DNA of 64,000 bases from Neoarius graeffei (Eukaryota > Chordata > Actinopteri > Siluriformes > Ariidae), in the NCBI RefSeq assembly GCF_027579695.1, contig NC_083569.1:69028649-69092648 (forward strand). Direction: 5' to 3'. This document shows, one piece after another, positions 52,501 to 61,608 of the stretch. The notes under the pieces were generated by a model that was not told the origin of the DNA, made no database searches, and saw nothing but the letters and a program-made list of their open reading frames with translations. Position 1 is the first letter of the stretch. Every line of letters starts with the position of its first letter. A program made the translations under genes and the position numbers.

Positions 52501-55500
52501 GAGTTACATCTCCACAGCTCGCCTAGAAGAGCTCAGACAGCACACAGCAGAGGATGAAGTACTGCAAACCCTCAGTGCAGTCATTCAAAGAGGATGGCCC
52601 ACCAGAGAAAGCCAGCTCAAGCCTGCTGTCATTCCTTTTTTCCTCTACAGAGATGAACTCACAGTGGAGAATGGGATCATCATGAAAGGCCACAAGACAG
52701 TCATTCCCCAGTCTCTGCACAGACAGTACATCAATATCATGCACAAAGGACACGCAGGTGTTGAAGCAACTAAGCGCAGAGCTAGAGGCATCATATTTTG
52801 GCCAAGAATGTTAAACGACATCACTGAAAAGCTACTCACTTGTGCAGTATGTAACAGTCCCACCAGTAAGAGGAACCTCTGCAACTCCAATCAATTCCAG
52901 ATCTCTCATGGTCCATAGTGGCCACAGACATGTTCGAATGGTGTGGCAAACACTACCTAGTGCTTGTAGATTCATATTCTGGCTGGTTTGAAATTGACCT
53001 TCTCCGTGACCTAACATCGTCAGCTGTGATATCCAAACTGAAAAGACACGTCTTAGTCCATGGCACACCACATACCCTCTTCTCTGATAATGCTAGGCAA
53101 TACACCAGTTAACATTTCAAGGACTTTGCCAAACAATGGGATTTTGTCCCTACCATCAGCAGCCCCGAATTCCCACAGTCAAACGGGCTCACAGAGAGAG
53201 CAGTCCACAGTGCCAAGCAGCTGATGGAGAAATCTCAGAGAGATGGATCTGACGTCTTTTTCAAACTCCTGAATCTCAGAAACATCCCCTGCGATTCAAA
53301 ACTGGGCTCCCCTGCTGAACATCTGATGTCATGGTAGACACGCACAGCCATTCCAGTGTGCACCAAACTATTGGAACCAGTTCCGAAGGCCACCCAGCAA
53401 GTCAGTGCCCAGCTCCTGAACAAAAAGGCTCACTCTAAAACGCCAGTACGACAAGTCAAGTCGCCCACTACAGCCTTTAACAGAGGGACAGGTGGTTCGT
53501 ATGCAGACCCCCAAAGGGTATGACCAACTTGGGACTATAACAGAGAGGAGCAAGGAGCCACGCTCTTACACCATCCAGTCCAATGGGAAGACTTACAGGA
53601 GAAATCGCCGCCACATCCTTCCTGTTGCAGAGCCACCACCGCCACAGTTCCACACAGAGAACCCAGACTCTGAGAACATCAACTCCTCTACAATGGACAG
53701 TGCACTCCTCACACCACATACACCAAGGCCAAACACCATGCAATCACAGCACACATCCCCTCCCCGGCCAACACACACAGTATACTTACCCACTGAGAAC
53801 AGTAACATGTACTACACAACAAGTTCAGGCCGCATCTGCAGACCAAACCCAAAATATATGCAGTGAAATGGAAGTTATGGAAAAAAAACACTTTTCCTGT
53901 TCATAACACGGTTCATGTGACAGTTACCAATGTGCAGTACATTATGTAATGCTAATTGAATATCTTCATTAAGTCGTTTCACTTATGCACCTATGGTGAT
54001 TGTATGTTTTTTATGAATAAGCCCATTTCTTAAAGTGATGCATTCATCCACCTTGATTTACAGTTGAATTGTTTCAAGTTTTATCAAGGTGTATCCTCAT
54101 TGGGTTGTTTACTGAAACCGTAAAACCATACAGAAATGTTTTGTAATGTTTACACTTAACCAAAGTTATTGTGTTTTCATATAAGACATGTAAGCTAAAG
54201 GGTTGTAGATAATTTGACTCAAGGATTGTACTGTATGTCCATGATGAGCCACCGTACCTCTAGGTGTATGTGTATTTACTGATGTGCTCTGTGTTCAGTT
54301 AATTAGTTCTGTTCCACCAGGCAGACCTTGCAAGTTTATCAGCCTCGTGTCAATGTCCTGCTTAGTGTTAATAAACCAACAGTTTTGGTAGAACTCGGTG
54401 TGATCGTTGACTGACTCACACAGGTACGACAGAATAAATCTACACCATTGATGGAAAATTTGTGAAAGCTTTCTCCAAAATGCACTTTTTTTTTACTGAT
54501 GGTCCAAGGCGAGTTGTTGAAATCTTTCATAATCAGTTAGTTCTGAGTTTTCTAAGTATAAAGAAATTTCTTAAAATAAATGTCTGTGGTAATAGCGCAT
54601 ATGCTACAGATGCGGTAGATAGAGATGAGGTTGAAAAACATACATCATACAACAATAATTTCTCTCTTCCACAGGCCAATCGTGACCCGAGGAAACGAGC
54701 TGTTGGTGCAGTTTGTATCTGACCTCAGTTTGACAGGGGCAGGTTTCAGGGCACACTATAAGAGCATCCCACGTGGCTCTCGAGCCGCAACACCGACCCT
54801 GGACGTTGTGTTTGGATCTAAAATGGATTCTGACCTTGTTAACTCAATTCCTAAACCTAGAACAACATCGAAACCCCCAGCTCGAACTAAACCCAAGCTT
54901 ACACCTAAAGCAACAGTGAAACCTTCATCTGGGGCACAGAAGCCTAAGCCTGCCAGACCAACTCTCAAACCAGTCAAGCCTAAACCAGCAAGACCTACAC
55001 CCAAGCCCAAGCCTAAGCCTCCACAAAAACCTGCTAATAGGGTTACACCAAAACCTGCAGCAAAACCAAAAGTGAAGCCTAAAGCTAAACCAAATATTAA
55101 ACCCGGTGGTAAGGCCACAGCCAAACCAGGCACTAAGCCAGCAAAGCCCACACCTCCATCTAAAGCCAAGCCCAAACCCAAGCCTGGTGTAAAACCTATC
55201 CTGAAACCAAAAACCAAACCTGCCACCAACACAAGCACCAAGATCACCCCTGCAGGAAACAAGAAATGTGAGTAGATCTGAGGGTTAGTGCTTTATTCTG
55301 TCTTTGTGTGTATTTGTGTGGGACAATCTTATCAGTCTTTGTTCTCCACACAGCAGTAGAGAATCCACAGTGTGCACAGCCATGTAAGAGGACAGGCACT
55401 CTTCTGACCACCTTCTGTCCTAGTGACTTTGGTAAACTCCTTTCCTTTGGCTTTTCATTTATTTTTAGTAGTCATAAAATGATAATTATAATAATTTTTT

Positions 55501-58500
55501 GCCTCTAGATATTTTTAATGAACGTTCATTTTCAGGATGGCTGCATGAACTGATATCCATCAGCAGTTGACTACAAAGCTGATGGGCAGGCTATGAATTC
55601 AACCCAAAAGAAATTAAATTGCAAACTGTATTTTTGCCTTTTCCTCACTATCGCAAAAACTTCCAGCCATTTCCATGATGGTTCTTTTAAACTTTCCAGA
55701 ATTTCTATCATCAGTTTTCTTGCTATTTTTCAAGTCAATACAGTGACATATCAGGCAGGAGCGTCCTACTAAATGTCTAAAGGTCTGATAATGTGTCCAT
55801 TTAAATTCTATACTCTTTCAGACTTTTTAGTGCCATGTAAATCCACTGTCTCAGGGCTCGACATTAACTTTTGAATCCAGTGAATGAATGAATGAATGAA
55901 TGAATGAATGAACCCTTTATTATCACTGTTGCCAGTGAAATTGACCATCAACCTGTCCTTACAGAGGGGGAACAGGACAGGAAGACAGGGATAAAAGAAA
56001 AGGAAACACAATAATAACATGAGGAGAGATGAGGAAAAAAGAACCCCCCCCCCACACACACACACTATGCTCCTGTCAGGAGTACAGTGTGGGAACATGT
56101 AAAAACCTCTGCACATAAGCACACAATAACACAAGTACACTTTAAAACACGGGACTTGAGGGGGGAAGGGGGGAAAGGAGGGGGCAATCAGGGGTGGGGG
56201 GTAAGGGGGGTAGGGGTAGGGGGGTAGGGGAGGAGGTAGAGGTAACCCAGTGCAAGCAAGCAGCCGTCCGCTCCTGCAGCCATGAAGGCGCTGGTCACGT
56301 ACCCGCTTGTCACACTGGGGGTGAAAATGGCGACCGCGGAAAGTTGGAGAAGGAATGCGAGGAATGTGAGAGCGTCTCCCAGCAGTGACCTTCAGGGGGA
56401 AATGTTGTCTCAGCAATGGCCTTAACCGAGGCTGGTGCTGTCTCAGGGAGCCGAATGTCGATAAGATATATAAATTTTATTCCAGTTATATAAATTCTGG
56501 TCCAGTTGGCTAAGCAGCAAGATTTTTCACTTGTCCTGACCATAACCTTTTTATTACTATATATTTACTAGTTCAATGAAAAGAAAGTAGTTAACAACAT
56601 TGATCAAAAAGCAAGTATAGTTATGATAATCAGTACGCTTTTAATGATTTATAATTTTTCAATAAAACTCGTACTTTAACTGTAACAATAAACAAAAACT
56701 ATCCAGTGTCCCCTTATGGTGCATGTGTTGTTCTAACCCATTACCAGCTCTGTGATTTTTAGAGTCAGGCTCACCCAAATTCAAAGCTTCTGGAGGAAAT
56801 AAAATTAAATCTTGATTAATCCAGTAATACTTGAAGTATAAATTAGTTTAAAGAAATGATACCGAAAGAAAACAAGTTTAAGGGGGACAGAATGACATTG
56901 TGAATGAAAACAAACCGTAAGTGAGTTTGGCACTGCCGTAAAATTCCCCTGAAATATTTGACGATATTTGTAATGATTAATGTGTACCATACAAAAAAAC
57001 AAAACAAAACACAATGAATGTCCAAATGAAATGAAGATTCACCACAGATATTTATTTTATTGAGGTATTTGATTGCCATTTCTCCAGTTTCGATGAATTC
57101 AGAGTCTAATAATCTATAGATATTACGCCGTGGTTATTTTTACACACACACTTGTTGTATTCGACTTCCCTGGAATTTCGTAAACAATAACACGGCCGGA
57201 TCACTGAAGGGATTCAACTAGTTTTATTGGAACTTTATTGATGTAACTCTTGAATAATTATTATAAAAATTGTGATTTTCAACAATCCCTAAAATATGTG
57301 GTCCCTAAAAGATATAAAAGCATAAGGTATCATTACTATATTGTCTGAGGTGGTTATATGTAATACTCTGTTGAGTAATTTTCTCTCATCTGTAAAGCAA
57401 ATTAGATCGGCCTATATGTAGAAAATGTGACAATAAAATATGTGGACGACTTATACTGTTTATGTAAACTGCTTAGTACTATTATTTAACTCCTCTTTTT
57501 ATATTCTATTGCAATTTTAAGCAAGTCTTCAAGGAGTTTGTCCTTATAATGTAGCCTTAGCAGCAAGCCAACGAGTATAAATATTTTGTACATGAACACA
57601 TGACACTGTTCAACTCACCTCAACATGTCTTTTACAATCGTTTACTCCACCATGGGCATTGCTAAAGTCACTGTTTCAAGCAGTATAGCACGCAACACCA
57701 TCATTATTTTCTACCCCTATTAGGCAAGGGGACACTTTCGTGTAGTCTGAAGTGAAGTAAGTTTTGTGTTTACATTTTTTGGGGCACTGCCATGACGCTC
57801 CTGCCCACACAGAACATAACTGGTCTACTTAGCAAGACAGAGCAATCAGCATGCACTTGTGCTCTCTCTCTCTCTCTCTCTCACTCTCTTAGCTTGCACT
57901 CTCGCTCGCTCACTCTACATTACATTACATTAATGGCATTTAGCAGACGCTTTTATCCAGAGCAACATACAACATACCCAGGGCAGCCTAGGGAGCAGTT
58001 GGGGGTTAGATGCCTTGCTCAAAGGCACTTCAGCCATTCCTGCTGGTCTAGGGAATCAAACCGGCAATCTTCTGGTCCTCCCAAAGCTGTTTTTCTAACC
58101 ATTAGGCCATGGCTCTAAATTCCGGGATATTGTATCTAATTTGTGGGCTTCAGGGAGCCACTATGTGAGAGACTCCCAGAACTTCCAGGAGAGTTGGGAA
58201 TAATTCAACTTATCCCGTCAGACAAGCGGATGCGGATTTGACTTGTCCAGACCAAACATTTGGTTGTCCCGGACAGTCGGACTAGCGTTAATGTCGAGCC
58301 CTGTATCGAGAAATTATTGTCAGAATATGATAATATCCTCATGTCTCTGTCTGTCTGACCTCTGTTCATTTTCTCTCAGTGCTGACAGGGAAAGTGACGT
58401 CAGTAACCCCAGGTTCACGTGGTAGTGCTGAGGTGGAAGTGAGCATCATGAAGACCTTTAAAACAGGCAAACTCAACATCACCAAGAAAGGCCCAATTAT

Positions 58501-58821
58501 GTCTGTCACTCTTACTGCTCCCTGCTCGAAATGCCCTGCACTGCAAAAAGGTACAGTGTGTTCATGGTTCATAGTTTGCATATAAATGTTTTATCCATTC
58601 TGTCAACAGAACAAAGAAGCCTAATATTATTTATGTATATATAACCACAGTCACAATATGAAGCTTTAACTGTGTAATTCTTTGCTGTCTCAGGAATAAA
58701 CTACGTGCTGATGGGCCAGGTAAATGAAGGACGTGGCATTCTGAACCCTTCCAGCTTTGTCCTACTCCATAAGCAGGTGCATGATAAAGCTCTGGCAGTG
58801 TTAGCTAAGAAAGCATGCTAA
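37179..58821 (+). CDS. pcolce: Procollagen C-endopeptidase enhancer (PCOLCE-like), 9 exons
   Basis: Secreted glycoprotein that binds the C-propeptide of fibrillar procollagens and speeds its removal by BMP1/tolloid proteases. Exons: 37179-37267, 38769-38877, 44229-44487, 46167-46291, 47414-47550, 54675-55267, 55354-55431, 58380-58550, 58694-58821. Phases agree throughout; total 1689 nt, 562 residues. In order: signal peptide (1-~25), CUB1 (~34-145), CUB2 (~156-272), Lys/Pro-rich linker (~275-437), NTR domain (~445-562). Each CUB has four Cys and the TCRYDY or YCRFDY calcium-site block. Mammalian PCOLCE is ~450 residues; the extra length is in the linker. PCOLCE2 is a possible alternative, but the [23 protein letters not shown] CUB2 favours PCOLCE. 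Confidence 0.93.
37268..38768. other. PCOLCE intron 1 with TG and GA microsatellites
   Basis: TG repeats at 37326-37350 and 37479-37500; GA repeats at 38365-38388 and 38490-38512. No transposon recognised. Confidence 0.6.
38769..38877 (+). CDS. pcolce: PCOLCE exon 2: CUB1 first part
   Basis: [20 protein letters not shown], then [16 protein letters not shown]: first two Cys of CUB1. Phase 2 in, phase 0 out. Confidence 0.94.
38995..39232 (+). mobile_element. Old tRNA-derived SINE
   Basis: Diverged and shortened relative of the main SINE: GTGATGCAGCGGTCAGCAC head, GGTTCTGAGTTCAAAC, then CTGGTGACCTGTCCAAGGTG and CAGCTGGGATTAGCTCCAG. The middle ~100 bases are missing. Confidence 0.7.
39458..39662 (-). 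mobile_element. Second tRNA-derived SINE family, copy 1
   Basis: On the minus strand: ATGGCCTAACGGTTA (A box), GGTTTGATTCCC (B box), then CTGCTCCCCAGGCTGCTCTG and an ATTAC-type tail next to ATTACATTACATTAC. A related copy is at 57912-58128. Confidence 0.65.
40064..41345 (+). mobile_element. hAT element, non-autonomous
   Basis: Ends CAGGGCTTTGAACCGGTTCA and, reversed, CAGGGCTTTGAACCAGAATT. Perfect 8-bp duplication TCTGGAAT at 40056-40063 and 41346-41353. Subterminal regions repeat the GGTTC/GGAACG theme in both directions. Only a first-exon-like ORF remains (40534-40635). Confidence 0.9.
40534..40635 (+). CDS. hAT transposase first-exon remnant
   Basis: 33 residues: [20 protein letters not shown] then a Lys/Glu-rich helix. 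The GxQKRK-type basic start is common at the N-terminus of fish hAT proteins. A GTAGGA donor overlaps the last codon, so this may be the first exon of a spliced gene whose remainder is deleted. Confidence 0.4.
   Translation: MSGHKSGFQKRKENKRRVENTKKEAENAKRVLR
41558..41746. repeat. 189-bp palindrome at MITE end
   Basis: From GATTACACAATCCAACATAT to its complement near 41746. CAGTACCAGTCAAAAGTTTG lies inside each arm. The centre is at about 41652 (ACATGAAGT). A few mismatches only. Confidence 0.8.
41997..43625 (+). mobile_element. Tc1/mariner element, full length but broken
   Basis: Ends CAGTCAAGCCAGAAAGTCTG and, reversed, GAGTCAAGCTGGAAAGTCTG, with inverted repeats continuing for ~200 bases, flanked by TA (41995-41996, 43626-43627). 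Encodes a transposase pseudogene. Confidence 0.92.
42388..43406 (+). pseudogene. Tc1 transposase pseudogene
   Basis: Begins [20 protein letters not shown]. All three catalytic residues are visible: D in [13 protein letters not shown] in [11 protein letters not shown] in [11 protein letters not shown]. At least three in-frame stops interrupt it (after AAIICK, after WKPLLS, after LDLRLG). The rest of the frame is intact to ASTKY and TAG, so decay is modest. Confidence 0.92.
43626..44228. other. PCOLCE intron 2, end part
   Basis: A/T-rich, nothing recognised before the CUB1 exon. Confidence 0.4.
44229..44487 (+). CDS. pcolce: PCOLCE exon 3: CUB1 second part
   Basis: [52 protein letters not shown]: last two Cys and the calcium-binding Asp/Glu positions of CUB1. 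The donor is an unusual GTTGGA; phase 1 is required and fits the next exon. Confidence 0.93.
44919..45997 (+). mobile_element. Tc1-type MITE (CAGTACTGTGCAAAAG family) with nested MITE
   Basis: Ends CAGTACTGTACAAAAGTCTT and, reversed, CAGTGCTGTGCAAAAGTCTG, close to TA on each side (44917-44918, 45998-45999). The inner MITE is at 45112-45639. No coding part. Confidence 0.8.
45112..45639 (+). mobile_element. Tc1-type MITE (CACTACCGTTC family), copy 3
   Basis: 528 bp, flanked by TA (45110-45111, 45640-45641), nearly identical to copy 1. It inserted into an older MITE. Confidence 0.9.
46167..46291 (+). CDS. pcolce: PCOLCE exon 4: CUB2 first part
   Basis: [20 protein letters not shown], then [16 protein letters not shown]. 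Acceptor CACACAG is chosen because only it keeps phase. Ends in phase 0. Confidence 0.95.
46498..47270 (+). repeat. Polypurine GA minisatellite
   Basis: About 770 bases almost wholly A and G on the plus strand. Higher-order units of ~35-45 bases contain GATGCAGAGAGGGGAGAAGG. It lies in PCOLCE intron 4. Long purine runs of this kind can form triplex DNA; that is inference. Open frames on both strands here are artefacts of the repeat. Confidence 0.93.
47414..47550 (+). CDS. pcolce: PCOLCE exon 5: CUB2 middle
   Basis: [20 protein letters not shown], then VALFNGGE and [15 protein letters not shown] repeat lies just upstream of the acceptor. Phase 0 in, phase 2 out. Confidence 0.95.
47551..48101. 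other. PCOLCE intron 5, start
   Basis: No gene or repeat recognised. Confidence 0.4.
48102..48652. mobile_element. Non-autonomous DNA element (GGCCACTTTATTAGGAAC ends)
   Basis: Ends CACTGGCCACTTTATTAGGA and, reversed, CACCGGCCACTTTAATAGGA. A common fish repeat; superfamily not decided here. 551 bp, non-coding. Confidence 0.75.
49135..49458 (-). mobile_element. Old tRNA-derived SINE
   Basis: Diverged relative of the main SINE in reverse: CAGAGCCTGTCCTGGGAAC, TAGATTCACACC, GGAGGAAACCCAAGAACCTG and a head near CCGCCCTCC. The gypsy element inserted 27 bases further on. Confidence 0.6.
49486..49722 (+). repeat. 5' LTR of gypsy element
   Basis: 237 bp, TG...CA, with AATAAA near the end (49711-49716). 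Confidence 0.95.
49872..50514 (+). pseudogene. Gypsy gag-like region
   Basis: Frame from ATG 49872 ([13 protein letters not shown], then [18 protein letters not shown]) breaks near 50222; a second frame continues as [20 protein letters not shown] and LARAxxLCR-like sequence to 50514. This matches the gag N-terminal region of fish gypsy elements, which is followed by a Cys-rich knuckle region that is frame-broken here. Confidence 0.75.
51131..53866 (+). pseudogene. Gypsy pol: reverse transcriptase, RNase H, integrase
   Basis: 51131-52918 is one open frame: reverse transcriptase ([25 protein letters not shown]), where the catalytic pair reads VIVDG instead of VxxDD, so a key Asp is lost. RNase H residues are visible ([20 protein letters not shown]), then the LADTLSRA motif. 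The integrase zinc region starts but is cut by TAG at 52916-52918. Further frames to 53866 carry integrase core pieces ([18 protein letters not shown]) and a Pro-rich tail, with more stops. The protease DTG/DSG motif was not found. Confidence 0.9.
54204..54444 (+). repeat. 3' LTR of gypsy element
   Basis: 241 bp, preceded by the purine-rich CTAAAGGGT, which may be the polypurine tract. Confidence 0.95.
54675..55267 (+). CDS. pcolce: PCOLCE exon 6: CUB2 end and Lys/Pro-rich linker
   Basis: Begins [20 protein letters not shown] then [15 protein letters not shown], the end of CUB2. From about residue 275 the rest is low complexity: repeats of [12 protein letters not shown] and AKPK for ~160 residues, strongly basic and almost free of hydrophobics. 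The human linker is about a quarter as long. The frame is open throughout and phase 1 leads into exon 7. Confidence 0.93.
55354..55431 (+). CDS. pcolce: PCOLCE exon 7: start of NTR domain
   Basis: [20 protein letters not shown] then CPSDFG: three Cys of the NTR domain. Of two AG sites, ACACAG is chosen because it keeps phase. Confidence 0.93.
55432..55852. other. PCOLCE intron 7, start
   Basis: No feature recognised before the CAGGGCTCGACATTAAC end at 55853. Confidence 0.4.
55881..56460 (-). mobile_element. Retroposon-like dispersed repeat, copy 2
   Basis: Starts with a TGAA tetranucleotide tail (55881-55914), then CCCTTTATTATCACTG (AATAAAGGG on the minus strand), and matches 1-540. The frame at 55808-56416 corresponds to the C-terminal part of the membrane-segment ORF of copy 1. 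5' truncated, as expected for a retroposon. Confidence 0.65.
56461..57911. other. PCOLCE intron 7, no recognised feature
   Basis: A/T-rich sequence; a CT repeat at 57866-57890. No gene or named repeat. Confidence 0.45.
57912..58128 (-). mobile_element. Second tRNA-derived SINE family, copy 2
   Basis: Minus strand: ATGGCCTAATGGTTAGAAAA, GGTTTGATTCCC, CTGCTCCCTAGGCTGCCCTG, and the tail next to TACATTACATTACATTA. Related to 39458-39662. Confidence 0.65.
58380..58550 (+). CDS. pcolce: PCOLCE exon 8: NTR domain
   Basis: [20 protein letters not shown], then FKTGKLNI and [12 protein letters not shown]. Alternating beta-strand pattern with the PCxxCP motif of PCOLCE NTR domains. Confidence 0.94.
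58694..58821 (+). CDS. pcolce: PCOLCE exon 9: NTR end
   Basis: [28 protein letters not shown], ending AKKAC and TAA at 58819-58821. The final Cys matches the last NTR disulfide. Confidence 0.95.
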
Positions 58822-59420
58822 CTTCACCTCAACTCCACCAATCACGGTGTTGGAAACCAGGCAGGAAATAATGAAACTTAGTCATTAAGTTTAATCCTGA
58901 ACCTAACAAAAAAAAAAAAATCACTTCTGATTTATATATTTAAACAGACTGTCTATACATCCTGTTGCCACGGCTAGAAATGAAGTGTGTACTTACTTTT
59001 AAAATATTATTCACCTCAACATGAAATCCAGAAACTACAAGCTTTTTAAACTTTCGATAAGATCTGTGCATGTGACACAAATATATGGAGCAGATTTTTC
59101 AGGCTGCAGAATATGGTTTTGTATTATCTGTGCTAGACAGATCACATTGTATTTTTTATTTTTAAATTATATAAGTTCTGTGATTAAAGGATTTTAACTA
59201 CATTTCAGAGTGTATTCTTTCATGTCAGATCAGTTGTTCAGGACAAACATGTTGAGAAGTTATACTGAAGAGAAAGTATAAATAATGTGTCAAAATTTTA
59301 CTTGATTAAAACTGGAAGTATCCAAGCCCAAATGGACTCAAATGAAAGTAAAAAATGTTATACGTTTAAATGCACTTAAGTGTTTTTACCTAAGAAAATT
59401 AAGCAATATCCTATAAGTAA
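58822..59420. other. PCOLCE 3' UTR and flank
   Basis: A/T-rich; contains the ATTAAA at 59183. No repeat recognised until the LTR at 59421. Confidence 0.5.
59183..59188 (+). terminator. pcolce: Possible PCOLCE poly(A) signal
   Basis: ATTAAA 362 bases after the stop codon, in T/A-rich sequence, before the gypsy LTR at 59421. The only good candidate in this stretch. Confidence 0.45.
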
Positions 59421-59607
59421 TGTGTCATGTGTCGATGTTAATAAAAGGAGGAACCAAACGGTCGTGCTGGTAAAGAGCTGGTTTTTTTATTATCAGCTTG
59501 AGTTGCTACAGCTAACTCCCCATAACACAGGTACGTACCCAACAACGTCCTCACATACACGCCACGTCGTGACGTCACTAAGCAACCTGTAGTTACTTAT
59601 CACAACA
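59421..59607 (-). repeat. 3' LTR of second gypsy element
   Basis: About 187 bp; on the minus strand it starts TGTTGTGATAAGTAACTAC after a purine run and ends ...GACACA. AGTAA at 59416-59420 should be the target duplication; the partner is outside the window. Confidence 0.75.
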
Positions 59608-60047
59608 TCTCCCTTTTTCCAAAAGAATAAACTCAACAATTAAACCAGATGTACATCACATCAATTAAAGGTAACATGAATATAACAGTCTCACTCTAGG
59701 ACTTTGGGGTAGACTGCCCGCCGTCCACAACAACGTGGGGTTTATTCTGCCCCCGATAGTTGCTGTTCCTATGATGTGTGAACAGTTTTTCAGAACAGTC
59801 TCTGGGTGGTCAATTAGTACCTCCGCATTGCTTTTGTGATCTCAGGCGCTTATGTAATTCCAATTCCTATTTATCTTGTCAATTATCTGATCTTACCCAA
59901 AACATAACAGTCTGTATATGGAACATAACTTTAACCAAGGAACATGTAATGTTATTTTCCCCATACCTATCTCACCCCACAGAATTACCCAGGAAAACAG
60001 GAAACAGTGTGAAGGTGAGTGTCATTACGTGTTCAAGTGTCTCTATA

Positions 60048-61277
60048 CCGTAAATCCTCTAATATAGGCCGGGGCCTTTATTTCACTCAAGTGCATCTTG
60101 GTCCAGGCCATTATTGGAAGGAGGCCAGAATTAGAGGCAGGCCTCTATTTCTATTTGAAGTCTCACGTTCGAGTCAAGTTGATGCTTGGTTGCCTGGTTA
60201 CCACCAGACCTACCGGTAATCACAATCAGGGGCGCCTGCAGGGTTGAACTGTAAGGTACGCACTAGCGGTGTAATTCCCCCCCCCAAAAAAAACGCTTGC
60301 GTGCTGCAGTTTCTATGAAGAGTCGATCTATAGGCTTATACACAAAACAACGATAGAACTTTAACTTGAAACTGAACAATAGCCTTCCATGAACACAGGC
60401 TGATATTTGAACAACATATGTGAACTACACACGACAATAAACAATAAACTCTTTATAGCCTCGATTAGAATCTAGTGAACTTGCTCAGCACTACCGCACG
60501 CACGACTCTGACACGCACTGTAGCGCAACGTGGGGTACATAGACTCGCTGAAAAACTCCTCGGGTATTTTTCTGAGTTTACCGAAAATCAGAGTAGAAGG
60601 AGCCACCCACCCTCTGTCTGGTTTGAAGCGGTTCTGTAGGACATTGAGCTTTACAGAGTCCGGTGCACATTTTAAGGCATCTGGTTGAAGTTTACCTATG
60701 TGTGATAAATCTGATGTCAGTGATAGCGGGCTGACTCGTGGCTCATTAGTAAAGCTATCTGATGGCTCATTTGTCAGCAAGGTGGAGCAACCATCTACTT
60801 CTGATCGTAAGGGACAGGGGGAGATGTAGGTGTTCTTATATGAAATTCACTGGATGTATGGCTAGTTTCAAACTCAGAGGTAGATGAAGGCAATTCCCTC
60901 AAAGGAACTGAGCTAGCATCCAGCTGCAGCGTACTGCTGCTAGGTTGCGGAGGAGTGGAAGCTGCCGGTGCCGTGTTACTAGCTGATACTGGAGAGGACT
61001 GGCAAGCAGATGACACCCCTGGATCACTGCTTTTGGACTTTTTCGTAAAAGTCTGAAACAAGCTCGTTTGTTTCAGGGTTCATTTACTCATTTTTGACTC
61101 GCTTCTCAATACATTCTCGCACAAGCTCTGACTACTGACGATTGTCTGTCTCCGTTTCTCAAAACTGGAGAGAATCTCAGTGGTGCAAGAAAAGTACATC
61201 TGCATTGACCAATGAGCTTTCTTGGTCACGCACACCCCGCCCACTCCTGAAGCACACAAATGCGCCGGCACGCACAC

Positions 61278-61317
<40 letters not shown>

Positions 61318-61608
61318 ATGTTGCATTGCCAAAGCATTCAGGTAACAATTATAATTAAAAAAATATATATCTCTCTCCCCAAGGTACGCCTAGTGCGTAC
61401 GGCCATACGCCTGGTGGCGCCACTGATCACAATTGTCTTTCAGATCGGAACGATTGTGTAAGGCCACTATGATCTCAGAAACATCGTTGGTTATAGCCCC
61501 GGCCTGTATTAGAGTCCGGCCATTATTTACCTCCTCCGACAGCGAGACCGGCCAATATTAGAGTCCCGGCCAGTAATGGAATACAGGCCAGTATTAGAGG
61601 ATTTACTG
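60048..61608. mobile_element. TA-flanked MITE hosting a hAT element
   Basis: Ends CCGTAAATCCTCTAATATAG and, reversed, CAGTAAATCCTCTAATACTG, with TA at 60046-60047 and 61609-61610. Without its insert it is ~360 bp and built from GGCC/ATTAGAG repeats in both orientations. Class: Tc1/mariner or pogo derivative, by target site only. Confidence 0.75.
60227..61425 (-). mobile_element. hAT element, non-autonomous
   Basis: Ends CAGGGGCGCCTGCAGGG and, reversed, CAGTGGCGCCACCAGGCG. Perfect 8-bp duplication ATCACAAT at 60219-60226 and 61426-61433. Two adjacent minus-strand frames (61061-60795, Ser/Pro-rich, beginning MFQTFTKKSKSSDPG; and 60780-60472 with NRFKPDRGWVAPSTLIF) look like the start of a hAT/ZMYM-type transposase split by a stop. 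A CT repeat lies at 61280-61312. Confidence 0.88.

Larger units (their letters stand above)
49486..54444 (+). mobile_element. Ty3/gypsy LTR retrotransposon, complete ends, broken genes
   Basis: 5' LTR 49486-49722 and 3' LTR 54204-54444, both TGTAGAT...ATCTACA. By eye they differ at about nine bases and one 4-base indel. CCATT flanks both sides (49481-49485, 54445-54449). TGGTGTCAGAAG directly after the 5' LTR is a typical primer-binding site. Order gag, pol with reverse transcriptase, RNase H and integrase fits gypsy. It lies in PCOLCE intron 5, same strand as the gene. Confidence 0.95.
55853..58302. mobile_element. hAT-like non-autonomous element, enlarged by insertions
   Basis: CAGGGCTCGACATTAACTTT at the left and its complement (GTTAATGTCGAGCCCTG) at 58286-58302 are inverted ends of hAT type. 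An 8-bp duplication could not be seen, so the two ends may belong to different copies. Between them are the retroposon-like repeat (55881-56460) and a SINE (57912-58128). Confidence 0.45.

Noticed and set aside
54756-55262. 168-codon minus-strand frame rich in Gly, Leu and Phe
   Set aside because: Mirror of the Lys/Pro-rich PCOLCE exon 6, which fits splice phases and family alignment.
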